The position numbers and the translations under genes were made by a program. A stretch of DNA of 44,179 bases, taken from positions 1 through 44,179 of the forward strand of contig JAFRMM010000050.1 in NCBI GenBank assembly GCA_017430675.1, read 5' to 3'. Source of the stretch: Prevotella sp. GTDB taxonomy: Bacteria; Bacteroidota; Bacteroidia; Bacteroidales; Bacteroidaceae. Numbering within the stretch: the first letter of the stretch is position 1; each line of letters opens with the position of its first letter. Below are positions 1 to 8,042 of this stretch, piece after piece. The notes under the pieces were generated by a model. That model saw only the letters and a list, made by a program, of their open reading frames with translations. It did not search any database and was not told the origin of the DNA.

Positions 1-554
1 AGGCTGAGAAGCGCGGTCTCGACGTGGAGAAGAGTTGTCCGAAGATCTTCGAGCGCTACCTCGACAAGGAGAGCATTGACATGTTCGAGAGTCTGGGTGT
101 GATGACGAAGAAGGAACTGGAGGCCCGCAACGAGGTGAAGTGGGAGACCTACACGAAGAAGATCCAGATTGAGGCCCGCGTATTGGGTGACCTCTCGATG
201 AACCACATCATCCCCGTGGCCACCAACTACCAGAGTCAGTTGCTGAAGAACGTGGAGAACATGTCCGCCATCTTCCCCGTCGATAAGGCCGAGAAACTCT
301 CTGCCCGTAACATCAAGATCATCGAGGAGATTGCCGAGCGCACGTCTGCCATCGAGAAGGGTGTGGAGGAACTCGTCTATGCCCGTAAACTCGCCAACAA
401 GATTACAGACGAGCACGAGAAGGCCATCGCCTACCACGACAAGGTGGAGCCGAAACTCGACACCATCCGCTATGAGATTGACAAACTGGAACTCATCGTC
501 GATGACGCCCTCTGGCCACTGCCGAAGTATCGTGAGTTGCTGTTCATCAGATAA
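1..554 (+). CDS. glnN: Glutamine synthetase type III, C-terminal end (partial)
   Basis: The reading frame is open from the window edge (first full codon at base 3) to a TAA at 552-554, so this is the 3' end of a gene that starts outside the window. The residues match the C-terminal part of type III glutamine synthetase (GSIII/GlnN), including a stretch like NHIIPVATNYQSQL and a helical, charged tail ending in WPLPKYRELLF. That tail is characteristic of the long (about 700-residue) GSIII form found in Bacteroidales. The family condenses glutamate and ammonia to glutamine with ATP in the cytoplasm. A GTG at 24 is in frame but is internal and not a real start. The catalytic residues lie upstream and cannot be inspected. 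A clear terminator follows about 60 bases downstream. Confidence 0.9.
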   Translation, partial: AEKRGLDVEKSCPKIFERYLDKESIDMFESLGVMTKKELEARNEVKWETYTKKIQIEARVLGDLSMNHIIPVATNYQSQLLKNVENMSAIFPVDKAEKLSARNIKIIEEIAERTSAIEKGVEELVYARKLANKITDEHEKAIAYHDKVEPKLDTIRYEIDKLELIVDDALWPLPKYRELLFIR

Positions 555-616
555 CAGAATAGGCTTTCAATCATAGACATTCAGACAATTCTTTTTTTGG
601 TTGTTTGAAGTTTGCG

Positions 617-656
617 TGGGGACTCATTGCTGTGATAGCAAGGAGTCCCTCTTTTT
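617..656 (+). terminator. Rho-independent terminator of the glutamine synthetase gene
   Basis: GGGACTC (618-624) pairs with GAGTCCC (643-649), and the stem continues inward as TTGCT/AGCAA around a short loop. A T-run follows at 652-656 on the plus strand. The T-run overlaps the stop codon of the convergent thiamine pyrophosphokinase gene. Confidence 0.85.
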
Positions 657-1272
657 AGATAACACCCTTCGGATCGTAGGTGCGATAAACCATGTAATAG
701 CCATCGGCATCGATTGAGAAGGTGTGGCCTGCAGACTCGTTAAGCGTTCCCTGCCACCATTCCTGATAAGCATACGCCTGCCACTTCAGCCCTTCTGAAC
801 GTATATGCATAGAGCCGAAATTGAAGATACTGACCTGTTGACCCGGCATGGAATCAAAGGTGCGACAGCCCTTTGCCGGGGTGAAATACCCGTCGTCGGT
901 GAACATGGTGGCATCGATGCCCCAGTCCCGATAGTAGCGCATCAAAAGCGATATGTTGCCTATCGTGTGGTCTTCGCGCCTGCCTGTACACCCCAGATAG
1001 GCTATCTGATGCCACCCCCGCTGCAGACCGTAGCGAGTGGCCTTGGTCAAGTCGTTGTCCTCCTGTTCGTCGATGCGGATGAGCCGGGATTTCAGTTCAT
1101 CAGGCACAGAATCTCCGTCACCGATGATGATCGGATTGGCGTCGGGGATGGAGACGGCGGCTCCGTCGCAGGCAATGATCTGCCGCGCTTGGTTGAGGAC
1201 AGAGAGTGGAACCCGGTGAGTCGGAAAAACGCCATTGGCCAGAATGACAACATCAAAGGACTGCTTTCTCAT
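655..1272 (-). CDS. thiN: Thiamine pyrophosphokinase
   Basis: A 205-residue protein of the usual length for thiamine pyrophosphokinase (thiamine + ATP to thiamine diphosphate + AMP, cytoplasm). Visible family signatures are an N-terminal VILANGVFP strand, the acceptor-side IACDGAA, the IIGDGDSVP motif, the conserved DEQEDNDLTKA segment (Asp-rich nucleotide/metal site) and the GCTGRREDHTIGN motif. The start overlaps the end of the pnuT-like gene by 20 bases, indicating translational coupling as the last gene of the riboswitch-controlled thiamine operon. In Bacteroidetes this TonB receptor-PnuT-TPK trio is a recognised salvage arrangement. Bacteroidetes literature sometimes calls this gene tnr3-like. 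The assignment is firm; I see no catalytic substitutions. Confidence 0.93.
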   Translation of the reverse strand: MRKQSFDVVILANGVFPTHRVPLSVLNQARQIIACDGAAVSIPDANPIIIGDGDSVPDELKSRLIRIDEQEDNDLTKATRYGLQRGWHQIAYLGCTGRREDHTIGNISLLMRYYRDWGIDATMFTDDGYFTPAKGCRTFDSMPGQQVSIFNFGSMHIRSEGLKWQAYAYQEWWQGTLNESAGHTFSIDADGYYMVYRTYDPKGVI

Positions 1273-1849
1273 GTTTCGTAACCTTTCTCATCTTATTCCA
1301 CTTGAAATAGCCGGCAACTGCAATAACGACATAGAGACCATACAAACCGGCCTTGAAGGGGATGCCTTTCTGCACATAGAGCACACAGCAGACAGCATCG
1401 ACCACAATCCAGAAGAACCACTGCTCGATATACTTGCGCGCCAAGGCCCAGAGCCCGACAAACGACAGGGCATTGGTAAAGGCATCGAGCACGGGCACGG
1501 TGGAGTTCGTCCAGGTGATCAGCACATAATAGGTAACAGCCCAGGCTACGAGGAAAAACACCACCGTGGGCAGGTACTTCCGAAGGGGCATGTGGGTAAT
1601 CGGGAGTTCTTTTTTCTCACCCGCTCCCCACTTCCACGCGATATAGCCATAGATGGCAGCGGCGGTATAGTAGCAGGCCATGCCGGAGTCACCATAGAGC
1701 CCATGCTGCCAGTAAAGCCATATATCGAGGGCGGGCATGATGATGCCAACGATCCAGAGCGCGATCGACGCGCGATACTCGAGCCAGATATAGATCAGGC
1801 CGAGTACCGTGGTCAGGATGTCGAGCCAATGGACTGTCAGGAACTCCAT
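1253..1849 (-). CDS. pnuT: PnuC-family inner-membrane permease, probably thiamine-specific (PnuT)
   Basis: A 198-residue, highly hydrophobic protein with about seven predicted membrane spans and the PnuC-family pattern: an early GLIYIWLEYRAS segment, tryptophan-rich helices including IALWIVG and YGYIAWKWG, and a WFFWIVVDAVCCVLY segment near the end. PnuC-type proteins are facilitators for nicotinamide riboside or, in the PnuT subgroup, thiamine; trapping depends on intracellular phosphorylation. The context (TPP riboswitch upstream, TonB receptor 4 bases before it, thiamine pyrophosphokinase overlapping its end) argues for thiamine as substrate. That is inference from synteny, because the specificity residues cannot be read with certainty. 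The alternative is a nicotinamide riboside permease. Confidence 0.87.
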   Translation of the reverse strand: MEFLTVHWLDILTTVLGLIYIWLEYRASIALWIVGIIMPALDIWLYWQHGLYGDSGMACYYTAAAIYGYIAWKWGAGEKKELPITHMPLRKYLPTVVFFLVAWAVTYYVLITWTNSTVPVLDAFTNALSFVGLWALARKYIEQWFFWIVVDAVCCVLYVQKGIPFKAGLYGLYVVIAVAGYFKWNKMRKVTKHEKAVL

Positions 1850-1853
1850 ACGC

Positions 1854-4133
1854 TTAGAAATTCATCGACAGATGGGCCATCACGTTGAACGGTGCCGAGG
1901 GGGCAAAACCAGCCTCATACTGATCGGAAGAACCCCATCCCGTCGCCACCACCTTACCATCCTGCTTGTCAAAGGCAGGGGCAGCCCAACCGTTATTGTC
2001 GAACTTCGCCGAGAAGATATTATAGAGCGTCACACCGAGGGTCATATCCCTGATGCCGAGTGGCCTCAAGCCGAAGGTATAACTCAGGTCGATGTTAGTA
2101 TTGAAATGTCCGTCAAGCATCATACTGACGTCCGTCTGACGACCGTTGTCATCAAGCGTCTGATAACTCTTGAAGCCCGTGTTCGTCAAGTACTGGTCGC
2201 CCACATACTGGCTCTGGATGCTGGCCTTCAGGCCTTGGTAGTCGAAGGTCAGGATGTTGTTGAAAATGAAGTCGGGCGAGAACGACAGCGGTGTGTCACC
2301 GAGATTCTCCGCCGATCCGTCCATGAGCGTCACCTCCCAGTCCTGGGCACGGTTCTTGGAGAAAGTGGCATTGGCATCCCAGCGGAACCAATCGACGGGT
2401 TTCCAGGCTGCCTCCAACTCTACGCCGAGACGATAACTGGAACCGACGTTTCTGGAAATGGGCTCGCCGATAAAGTTCAATTCGCCCGTCAGTACGAACT
2501 GGTCCTTGTACGACATCCAATAGACGTTGGCTCCTGCGGAGAACTTCTCGCTCTGGAACTTATAGCCGGCCTCGAGGTCGTTCAGCCGTTCAGCCTTCTG
2601 CTCGATGCCCATATTGTCCCTGTAATCGTTGCGCGTCGGCTCCTTGTGGGCGATGGCGTAAGAGGCATAGAGTTTGTGATGGCGGGCGAAGTCATAGTTC
2701 AGACCAAACTTCGGATTGAAGAAGTTAAACGTGTCGTCGATAATATACTTGCCGTCAGCGTTGGCTCCATACCAGGCACCAGGATGCTGCGTCTTGTAGC
2801 CTATATGACGGTACTGCAGATCGACAAAGCCATTAAAACCCGGGAAGAAGTCGTAGTTCACCTTGCCATACACGTTCCAGTCGGTCTTCTTGCCATTGCT
2901 GCGATAATATTCAAAGTCCGGCTTCAGTTCCACACCCACAGGCGGGTTTTTCACCCACGTCACCAGACCGAACTGGTCACCGTCATACTTGTTCCAGCCG
3001 CCACCGAAGGTCGCCTCGATATTCTCACGGTTATTGTACACCAGCGAGGCCACCACGGCATAGAAGTTGTTGTCCATCTTCATCTGTCGGATCAGGTCGC
3101 TCCTCAATGTCTCAGGATCGATGTCAGATGCAGGAAGATAGATGGGCATATACTCCGTCAACTTGCGGTCCGTCTTATACTCCTCATAGTAGCCCTCTCC
3201 CTTGGTGTAATGGGCAGCCACGTTCAGGTTCAGTTCGCGGGTGAGGCGCTGGTTCCACAGCAACTGATAGTTCTGCTGGTGATAGTTGTCGGTCTGACCG
3301 TCGTAGTAATGCACGTTCCCCTGCTCGTCGTAATACTCACCACATGAGTTATAGGTGCGCCCGTAGAGACTCTGCTCGTACTTCGACGTATAGTTCCAGG
3401 CATGGTAGGTCTGCTCCTCTCCGTTCCAGGTGATGAATTTCACCACGGTGTTGTCGCCAAAGTAGCCACCCTGGATGAAATACGAGTTCAACTTAGTGGA
3501 TGCCCTGTCGAGATATCCCTTTGAACCGATGTTCGAGAGTCGTCCCTGGATACCCCAGTGTCCTTTGATGAGACCAGTGCCGAAGCGGAGCGTCTCCTTA
3601 TGTGAATAGTAGGAGCCGCCGGAGAGGTCGATGCCGAAGTAAGGCTCTATGCCGACGTTCTCCGTCTGCATGTTCAGGGTGGCACCAAAGGCACCGGCAC
3701 CGTTGGTCGATGTACCCACGCCGCGCTGGATCTGCATCGACTGCACACTGCTGGCGAAGTCGCCCATGTTCACCCAGAACACCTGATGCGATTCGGCATC
3801 GTTCAGGGGAATACCGTTAGCCGTGATGTTGATGCGTGAGGGATCAGTGCCACGCACTCTTAAAGAGGTGTAGCCGATGCCGTTACCGGCATCAGACGTC
3901 ATCGTCACGGACGGGGTCAGCGACAGCAGGTAGGGCACGTCCTGCCCAAAGTTCACTGCCTTCAACTGTTCCTGGTTCATGTTCGTGTAAGCCACAGGCG
4001 TCTTCTTCGAGGCACGGGTTGATGTCACCTGTACACCCTGCAGTTCCACACTCAATAGCGAGTCGGGGTCTGTCTGTGCATTCGCATTCGTTGCACCCAC
4101 CAGTGCCGCTACTCCTAAAACAAATCTTTTCAT
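1854..4133 (-). CDS. TonB-dependent outer-membrane receptor, predicted thiamine importer
   Basis: A 759-residue precursor. The signal peptide is about residues 1-20 (MKRFVLGVAALVG to NANAQ). A TonB-box-like segment follows, then a plug domain (about 40-165) with TPSVTMTSDAGNGIGYTSLR, LRVRGTDPSRINITANGIP and IQRGVGTSTNGAGAFGA, then a long beta-barrel rich in alternating aromatic residues ending in LSMNF, a typical outer-membrane C-terminus. The plug starts directly after the signal peptide, without the carboxypeptidase-like domain of SusC proteins, so it belongs to the classical TBDR group. A TPP riboswitch sits in its 5' leader and the next genes are a PnuT-like permease and thiamine pyrophosphokinase, so thiamine or a phosphorylated form is the likely ligand. 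The substrate is inferred from regulation, not from sequence motifs. Confidence 0.92.
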   Translation of the reverse strand: MKRFVLGVAALVGATNANAQTDPDSLLSVELQGVQVTSTRASKKTPVAYTNMNQEQLKAVNFGQDVPYLLSLTPSVTMTSDAGNGIGYTSLRVRGTDPSRINITANGIPLNDAESHQVFWVNMGDFASSVQSMQIQRGVGTSTNGAGAFGATLNMQTENVGIEPYFGIDLSGGSYYSHKETLRFGTGLIKGHWGIQGRLSNIGSKGYLDRASTKLNSYFIQGGYFGDNTVVKFITWNGEEQTYHAWNYTSKYEQSLYGRTYNSCGEYYDEQGNVHYYDGQTDNYHQQNYQLLWNQRLTRELNLNVAAHYTKGEGYYEEYKTDRKLTEYMPIYLPASDIDPETLRSDLIRQMKMDNNFYAVVASLVYNNRENIEATFGGGWNKYDGDQFGLVTWVKNPPVGVELKPDFEYYRSNGKKTDWNVYGKVNYDFFPGFNGFVDLQYRHIGYKTQHPGAWYGANADGKYIIDDTFNFFNPKFGLNYDFARHHKLYASYAIAHKEPTRNDYRDNMGIEQKAERLNDLEAGYKFQSEKFSAGANVYWMSYKDQFVLTGELNFIGEPISRNVGSSYRLGVELEAAWKPVDWFRWDANATFSKNRAQDWEVTLMDGSAENLGDTPLSFSPDFIFNNILTFDYQGLKASIQSQYVGDQYLTNTGFKSYQTLDDNGRQTDVSMMLDGHFNTNIDLSYTFGLRPLGIRDMTLGVTLYNIFSAKFDNNGWAAPAFDKQDGKVVATGWGSSDQYEAGFAPSAPFNVMAHLSMNF

Positions 4134-4194
4134 ACTTCGTTGTACCTTTAATTAATAAATAATATAAAGGGGAACATGGTGTTGATTGAGCCTA

Positions 4195-4270
4195 CTATCC
4201 ATCCCTACGCCGGCATTGTCCGGATCAGGTGAGAGGGTATCATCTCAGCCCACAACCGTGGGCACCCCTT
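4195..4270 (-). ncRNA. TPP riboswitch (THI element)
   Basis: Read on the minus strand, the leader has the blocks of the thi-box in order: GGGGTGCC, then GGGCTGAGATGATACCC, then ACCTGATCCGGACAATGCC followed by GGCGTAGGGA. The five-base CTGAGA core and the CCGG...CCGG P4 arm are intact. It lies between the promoter and the ATG at 4133. About 60 bases separate it from the start codon and include CCCCTT (complement of 4171-4176), which could pair with AAGGGG at the 5' side of P1. That would suit a switch at the level of translation or anti-P1 pairing, but it is only inference. Thiamine diphosphate should shut down the receptor, permease and kinase together. Confidence 0.95.
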
Positions 4271-4283
4271 GATAATTCGGCTG

Positions 4284-4315
4284 CAAAGGTAATGCAAAAA
4301 AATGAGGAGACCAAA
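4284..4315 (-). promoter_or_regulatory. Promoter of the thiamine operon
   Basis: On the minus strand a -7 box TACCTTTG (4284-4291) is preceded by TTTG (4312-4315) with a 20-base spacer, close to the Bacteroidetes consensus. It fires directly into the TPP riboswitch. The -33 element falls in the loop of the terminator of the upstream gene, so the two signals are interleaved. Confidence 0.75.
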
Positions 4316-4332
4316 CGTTTCCTCATTTTTTT
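4296..4332 (-). terminator. Terminator of the Na/Pi cotransporter gene
   Basis: ATGAGGA (4302-4308) pairs with TCCTCAT (4320-4326). The stem is flanked by an A-run (4296-4301) and a T-run (4326-4332), so it can terminate in either direction. It begins two bases beyond the stop codon at 4335. Confidence 0.8.
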
Positions 4333-4334
4333 AC

Positions 4335-6065
4335 TTAGCGGATGCCCATGCGGGCCTCGACAACATTCACGACATAGTCGCCGAGTTTCTCGCACTCGTT
4401 GATCAGGTCCATGTAGATGGTACCCACGGCATAGGTATATTCGTGGTTGTTGATATCCACGATATTTTGCTGCTTCAACTGGTTGCGGTAGTTGTTGATC
4501 TCATGCTCGATGTTGAACGAACGGTTCACGTCGAACGACTCCTTGCGGCCGCCCATCAGCCGGTTCATCTGCGAGAGCGACTGGTCGGTGAGTTCCATCA
4601 TCTGGTGCAGGTGGTCGTACTGCTTCTCCACGAAATGATCCTCCTTGCCGTTATACTTACGGGAGATGGTGCGGGCCATATTGTAGCAGGCATCGCCGAT
4701 CGACTCCAATTCGGAGATCTCGCGCAGCATGGCACGGATCTTGGCCTTGGTCTCGTCTGACAAGTGGGCATCGCTGACGGAATCCAGGTATTTGGCAATC
4801 TCCAACTCCATGTTGTCGGAGATACCCTCATACTTCTCGATGCGCGTGAAGAGTTTATTGAAGTCGCCAGCCTGACTGCCTTTCTTATTAGCATTACTAC
4901 TGGACAGTGTGAGCAGTTCGCGAACCATAGCGAACATGCGCTGCATACGGTCGGAGAACGACTGGATCTCCTTCTGGGCCTCCAGCACCGAGAGTTCCGG
5001 GGTTTTCATGAAGCCGGCCGTAATGAAATGCAAGCGGAAATCCTCTTCCTCATCGACCTTCTTGGGCTTGATCACCCAGCACACGAAGCGCTCAATCTGA
5101 GGAATAAACCAGATGAGTATCATGGTGTTGGCCACGTTGAAGGTGGTGTGGAAGGCAGCGAGCACGAAGGTCAGTTTCGAGGCATTGGCCAGGAAGGCGG
5201 CTGCATCGGCATGCTCCTTGGTCATCGTCACGTCGTAGCCCACCCAGCCACACACCATATCGATGAACGGGCGGAACACGAACAGGATCCAGATGACGCC
5301 GAACACGTTGAAGAACATGTGGGCCAGGGCGGCGCGCCGGGCCTGGGTATTGGCCGACATCGCTGCCAGGTTGGAAGTGACGGTAGTACCGATGTTCTCA
5401 CCCATCACCAGGGCGATACCCTGATAGATGGGAAGTGCACCGCTGGAGCAGAGGATCATCGTGATGGCCATCACCGCTGCCGACGACTGCACGCAGAACG
5501 TGAGTATGCCGCCCAGGAACAGGAAGATAAGCGTGGTCAGGAACGAGTCGGGATCGAAGGAAGCAAAGAAGCCAAGGACGGTCTCGTTGTGCCCCAAGTC
5601 CATCTCGGCACCAGTCACTCGCAGCGTGGTCAGGCCCAGCAGCAAGAGACCCAGTCCGAAGAGGAAGTCACCGATGTAGCGATGCTTCTTCATGTAGATG
5701 AGGATGATGCCCAGGAAGAAGCCGACATACGAGACGATGCTGATGTCGAACGACATACCAGCCGACATGATCCACGCCGTCAGCGTCGTTCCGATATTGG
5801 CACCCATGATGACGGAGATGGCCTGTGCCAACGTGAGCAAGCCCGCATTGACGAATGATACGGTCATCACCGTCGTTGCCGTTGACGACTGGACGGATGC
5901 CGTCACCAGCATACCTGTCAACATACCCGTAAAGCGGTTGGTGGTCATGGCACCGAGGACATGACGCAACTGGGGACCTGCCATCTTCTGTAATGCCTCA
6001 CTCATCGACTTCATACCGAACATGAGAAGGGCGAGCGAACCAAGAAGTTTGAATAAAACCAGCAT
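4335..6065 (-). CDS. Na/Pi-cotransporter family protein with C-terminal PhoU-like domain
   Basis: A 576-residue membrane protein. The N-terminal half holds two inverted copies of the Na/Pi cotransport repeat: a first QSSTATTVMTVSFVNAG (about 59-75) with GANIGTTLTAW, and a second QSSAAVMAITMI with GENIGTTVTSN. The paired QSS motifs are the family signature. About eight hydrophobic segments end near residue 330. The remainder is a soluble, helical PhoU-like region (LEIAKYLDSVSDAHLSDET, LESIGDACYNMAR) ending in CEKLGDYVVNVVEARMG. The family exports or imports phosphate with sodium in the cytoplasmic membrane. Neither a Pho-regulon gene nor a phosphate sensor is adjacent. It appears monocistronic, with its own -7 box upstream (6097-6104) and a terminator just after the stop. 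Confidence 0.9.
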   Translation of the reverse strand: MLVLFKLLGSLALLMFGMKSMSEALQKMAGPQLRHVLGAMTTNRFTGMLTGMLVTASVQSSTATTVMTVSFVNAGLLTLAQAISVIMGANIGTTLTAWIMSAGMSFDISIVSYVGFFLGIILIYMKKHRYIGDFLFGLGLLLLGLTTLRVTGAEMDLGHNETVLGFFASFDPDSFLTTLIFLFLGGILTFCVQSSAAVMAITMILCSSGALPIYQGIALVMGENIGTTVTSNLAAMSANTQARRAALAHMFFNVFGVIWILFVFRPFIDMVCGWVGYDVTMTKEHADAAAFLANASKLTFVLAAFHTTFNVANTMILIWFIPQIERFVCWVIKPKKVDEEEDFRLHFITAGFMKTPELSVLEAQKEIQSFSDRMQRMFAMVRELLTLSSSNANKKGSQAGDFNKLFTRIEKYEGISDNMELEIAKYLDSVSDAHLSDETKAKIRAMLREISELESIGDACYNMARTISRKYNGKEDHFVEKQYDHLHQMMELTDQSLSQMNRLMGGRKESFDVNRSFNIEHEINNYRNQLKQQNIVDINNHEYTYAVGTIYMDLINECEKLGDYVVNVVEARMGIR

Positions 6066-6096
6066 AAAGGAATCGTTTTGATAATTATTTCGGCTA

Positions 6097-6104
6097 CAAA
6101 ATTA
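6097..6104 (-). promoter_or_regulatory. -7 box of the Na/Pi cotransporter gene
   Basis: TAATTTTG on the minus strand, about 32 bases before the ATG at 6065. No clear -33 TTTG is seen, so the call is moderate. It is back to back with the nucleoside kinase promoter. Confidence 0.55.
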
Positions 6105-6117
6105 CAAAAAAATCACA

Positions 6118-6137
6118 ATTCATAATCCATAATTCAT
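6118..6137. repeat. Short ATTCATAATCCATAATTCAT-type spacer repeat
   Basis: An AT-rich tandem (ATTCATAAT, then CCATAATTCAT) lies between two divergent promoters. On the minus strand it reads ATGAATTATGGATTATGAAT, which resembles the AATGGATAATGGAC units found inside the leucine-rich-repeat gene at 14975-15006. It looks like a dispersed low-complexity repeat; function is unknown. Confidence 0.5.
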
Positions 6138-6146
6138 ATTTTTTTG

Positions 6147-6154
6147 TAACTTTG
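6147..6154 (+). promoter_or_regulatory. -7 box of the nucleoside kinase gene
   Basis: TAACTTTG followed about 30 bases later by the ATG at 6185. This box overlaps a TTG at 6152 that would otherwise extend the reading frame, so it decides in favour of the ATG. Confidence 0.7.
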
Positions 6155-6184
6155 TCGCAAAATTCACCTAAAACGACAAGACCT

Positions 6185-7846
6185 ATGGAACAGACAGTCA
6201 AGATTCATTGCCGCAATACGGATAGCAACATCGAGGTGCCGCTCGGCTGCACTCTCGAGGATGTGTATCAGCAGACAGGGCTTGAGATGAAACACGGTCC
6301 CATCTCCGCCCATGTGAATAACAAGGTAGAGGGCATGCACTTCCGCATCTACAAACAGAAGGAGATCGAGTTCCTCGACATCACCTCGGCCAGCGGCTCA
6401 CGTGCCTATACCCGCAGCCTCTTCTTCGTGCTCTGCAAGGCCGCCCATGACCTCTACAAACCATGTAAGGTGGCCATCGACATTCCCGTCAGTAATGGTT
6501 ACTATGTAAACCTCAGTATCGGGCGCCCCGTTACGCTCGACGATGCCGGAGCCATCCGCCGCCGCATGCAGGAGATCATCGACGCAGCCCTGCCCATCCA
6601 CCGTCACGAGACCACCACCCAGGAAGCCATTGACATGTTTGAGAACCTGCACAACAAATCGAAGGTGAAACTGATGAAGAGTACCGGTCTGCTCTATACG
6701 ACCTATTACGACATCGACGGTTATGTGGATTACTACTATGGGTCGCTGCTGACGAACACCTCACAACTCTACCTCTTCGGACTGGAGAAGTACTACGACG
6801 GTCTGCTCCTGCGACTGCCCTCCCGCGAGCATCCTGACGAACTGGGCGAGATGACCCACCAGGACAAGATGTTCAGCATCTTCAAGGAGCACCACCAGTG
6901 GCAGGGAATCCTCGGACTGCGCACCATCGGCGACCTGAACGAGGTGATCACCAAAGGCTACTCGTCGATGCTCATTCAGGTCAGCGAGGCCCTTCAGGAG
7001 AAGAAGATCGCGAAGATCGCCGATGAGATCGCCCAGCGCAAGGGCATCAAACTGGTGCTCATCGCCGGACCGTCAAGTTCTGGCAAGACCACGACCTGCA
7101 AGCGCCTCTCAGTGCAACTTGCCGTCAACGGCATCATGCCCGTAGGCATCTCACTCGATGACTATTTCGTGAACCGCGACCAGACACCACGCGACGAGAA
7201 GGGCGACTACGACTTCGAGAACCTGCATGCCCTGAACCTGCCATTGTTCAACGAGCAACTGACAGCCCTCTTCAAAGGGGAGGAGGTGGAACTGCCCCGC
7301 TACGACTTCCCCACGGGCACCAGTCAGAAGAGCGGCAAGCGCCTGCGCCTCGGCGAGAACGAGGTTCTGGTGGTGGAGGGCATCCACGCCCTGAACCCCG
7401 AACTGACCTCACAGATTCCCAATGACCAGATCTTCCGCGTCTATGCCTCCGCGCTGACCACCGTTCTGCTCGACAACCACAACTACATCCCCACCACCGA
7501 CAACCGTCTGTTGCGCCGTATCATCCGCGACCATAAGTACCGTGCCGTGACGGCCCAGGAGACCATCCGCCGCTGGCCGTCTGTCCGTGCGGGAGAGAAC
7601 AAGTGGATCTTCCCCTTCCAGGAGAATGCCGATGCGATGTTCAACACGGCCATGCTCTTCGAACTCGCCGTCATCAAGAGTCAGGCGGAGCCGCTGCTGG
7701 AGCAGGTGCCCGAGAACTGCCCGGAGCATGCCGAGGCCTACCGCCTGCTGAAGTTCCTGCGCTACATCAAACCCATCCCTGAGACGCAGATACCGCCCAC
7801 CTCCCTCCTCCGCGAGTTCCTCGGCGGCTCCTCGTTTGAATACTAA
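6185..7846 (+). CDS. Nucleoside kinase with N-terminal TGS-like domain (uridine kinase/phosphoribulokinase family)
   Basis: A 553-residue cytoplasmic protein starting at MEQTVKIHCRN; an upstream TTG frame extension (from 6152) lies in the promoter and is rejected. The N-terminus (about 1-70) has the TGS-like fold seen in threonyl-tRNA synthetases (GCTLEDVYQQ). A ThrRS second-additional-domain-like region follows. The C-terminal kinase has a P-loop GPSSSGKTT (295-303), the substrate segment ISLDDYFVNRDQTPRDEKGD, LPRYDFPTG and VVEGIHALNP. These match the uridine kinase/PRK fold, and this fusion is commonly annotated simply as nucleoside kinase in Bacteroidales. The physiological nucleoside is not evident. 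Monocistronic, followed by a repeat-filled spacer. Confidence 0.88.
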   Translation: MEQTVKIHCRNTDSNIEVPLGCTLEDVYQQTGLEMKHGPISAHVNNKVEGMHFRIYKQKEIEFLDITSASGSRAYTRSLFFVLCKAAHDLYKPCKVAIDIPVSNGYYVNLSIGRPVTLDDAGAIRRRMQEIIDAALPIHRHETTTQEAIDMFENLHNKSKVKLMKSTGLLYTTYYDIDGYVDYYYGSLLTNTSQLYLFGLEKYYDGLLLRLPSREHPDELGEMTHQDKMFSIFKEHHQWQGILGLRTIGDLNEVITKGYSSMLIQVSEALQEKKIAKIADEIAQRKGIKLVLIAGPSSSGKTTTCKRLSVQLAVNGIMPVGISLDDYFVNRDQTPRDEKGDYDFENLHALNLPLFNEQLTALFKGEEVELPRYDFPTGTSQKSGKRLRLGENEVLVVEGIHALNPELTSQIPNDQIFRVYASALTTVLLDNHNYIPTTDNRLLRRIIRDHKYRAVTAQETIRRWPSVRAGENKWIFPFQENADAMFNTAMLFELAVIKSQAEPLLEQVPENCPEHAEAYRLLKFLRYIKPIPETQIPPTSLLREFLGGSSFEY

Positions 7847-7860
7847 CCCATGAAGGCAAT

Positions 7861-7980
7861 TAGTGGCTCCGTTTGAGAATATGGAGCCACTATTTCCTCC
7901 TACGGAGCCACTATTCTTTCCTATAGTGGCTCCGTTTGTTGCTATCGTGCCACTATTTTCCGCTACGGAGCCACGATATT
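7861..7980. repeat. Cluster of six GTGGCTCC palindromic repeats
   Basis: Starting 14 bases after the nucleoside kinase stop there are six related 13-17 bp units built on AGTGGCTCCGT and its reverse complement ACGGAGCCACT. They begin near 7861 (forward), 7881 (reverse), 7901 (reverse), 7922 (forward), 7943 (reverse, decayed to CGTGCCACTAT) and 7964 (reverse). Neighbouring opposite copies can fold into stem-loops, for instance 7861-7874 with 7881-7894. The 7847-8351 spacer has no credible gene. The cluster may act as terminator or mRNA-end stabiliser; this is inference. Confidence 0.75.
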
Positions 7981-7989
7981 GAATGGGTT

Positions 7990-8021
7990 CGCGTGCGCGT
8001 ACATACGTGCGCACATATATA
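7990..8021. other. 32-bp perfectly alternating purine-pyrimidine tract
   Basis: From 7990 to 8021 every base alternates pyrimidine/purine, through GTGCGCGTACATACGTGCGC and then ACATATATA. Such tracts are the classical substrate for left-handed (Z) DNA under negative supercoiling; whether it forms here is inference. It lies between the GTGGCTCC cluster and the TGTCCC inverted repeat. Confidence 0.7.
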
Positions 8022-8042
8022 GTGGCCATACTCACTTTTTAT

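Noticed and set aside
1809..3347. 512-codon open frame on the plus strand
   Set aside because: It lies wholly antisense to the thiamine TonB receptor and PnuT genes, has no family signature or promoter, and arises from the GC-rich codon bias of the real genes. The same applies to long antisense frames at 4764-5858 and 26844-27965.
6152..6184. Extended start of the nucleoside kinase (TTG at 6152)
   Set aside because: The TTG is inside the -7 box TAACTTTG. The same argument rejects upstream starts at 15227 (korA), 28646 (GH2), 39913 (GH32) and 26163 (sensor kinase), which all fall in or before promoters.
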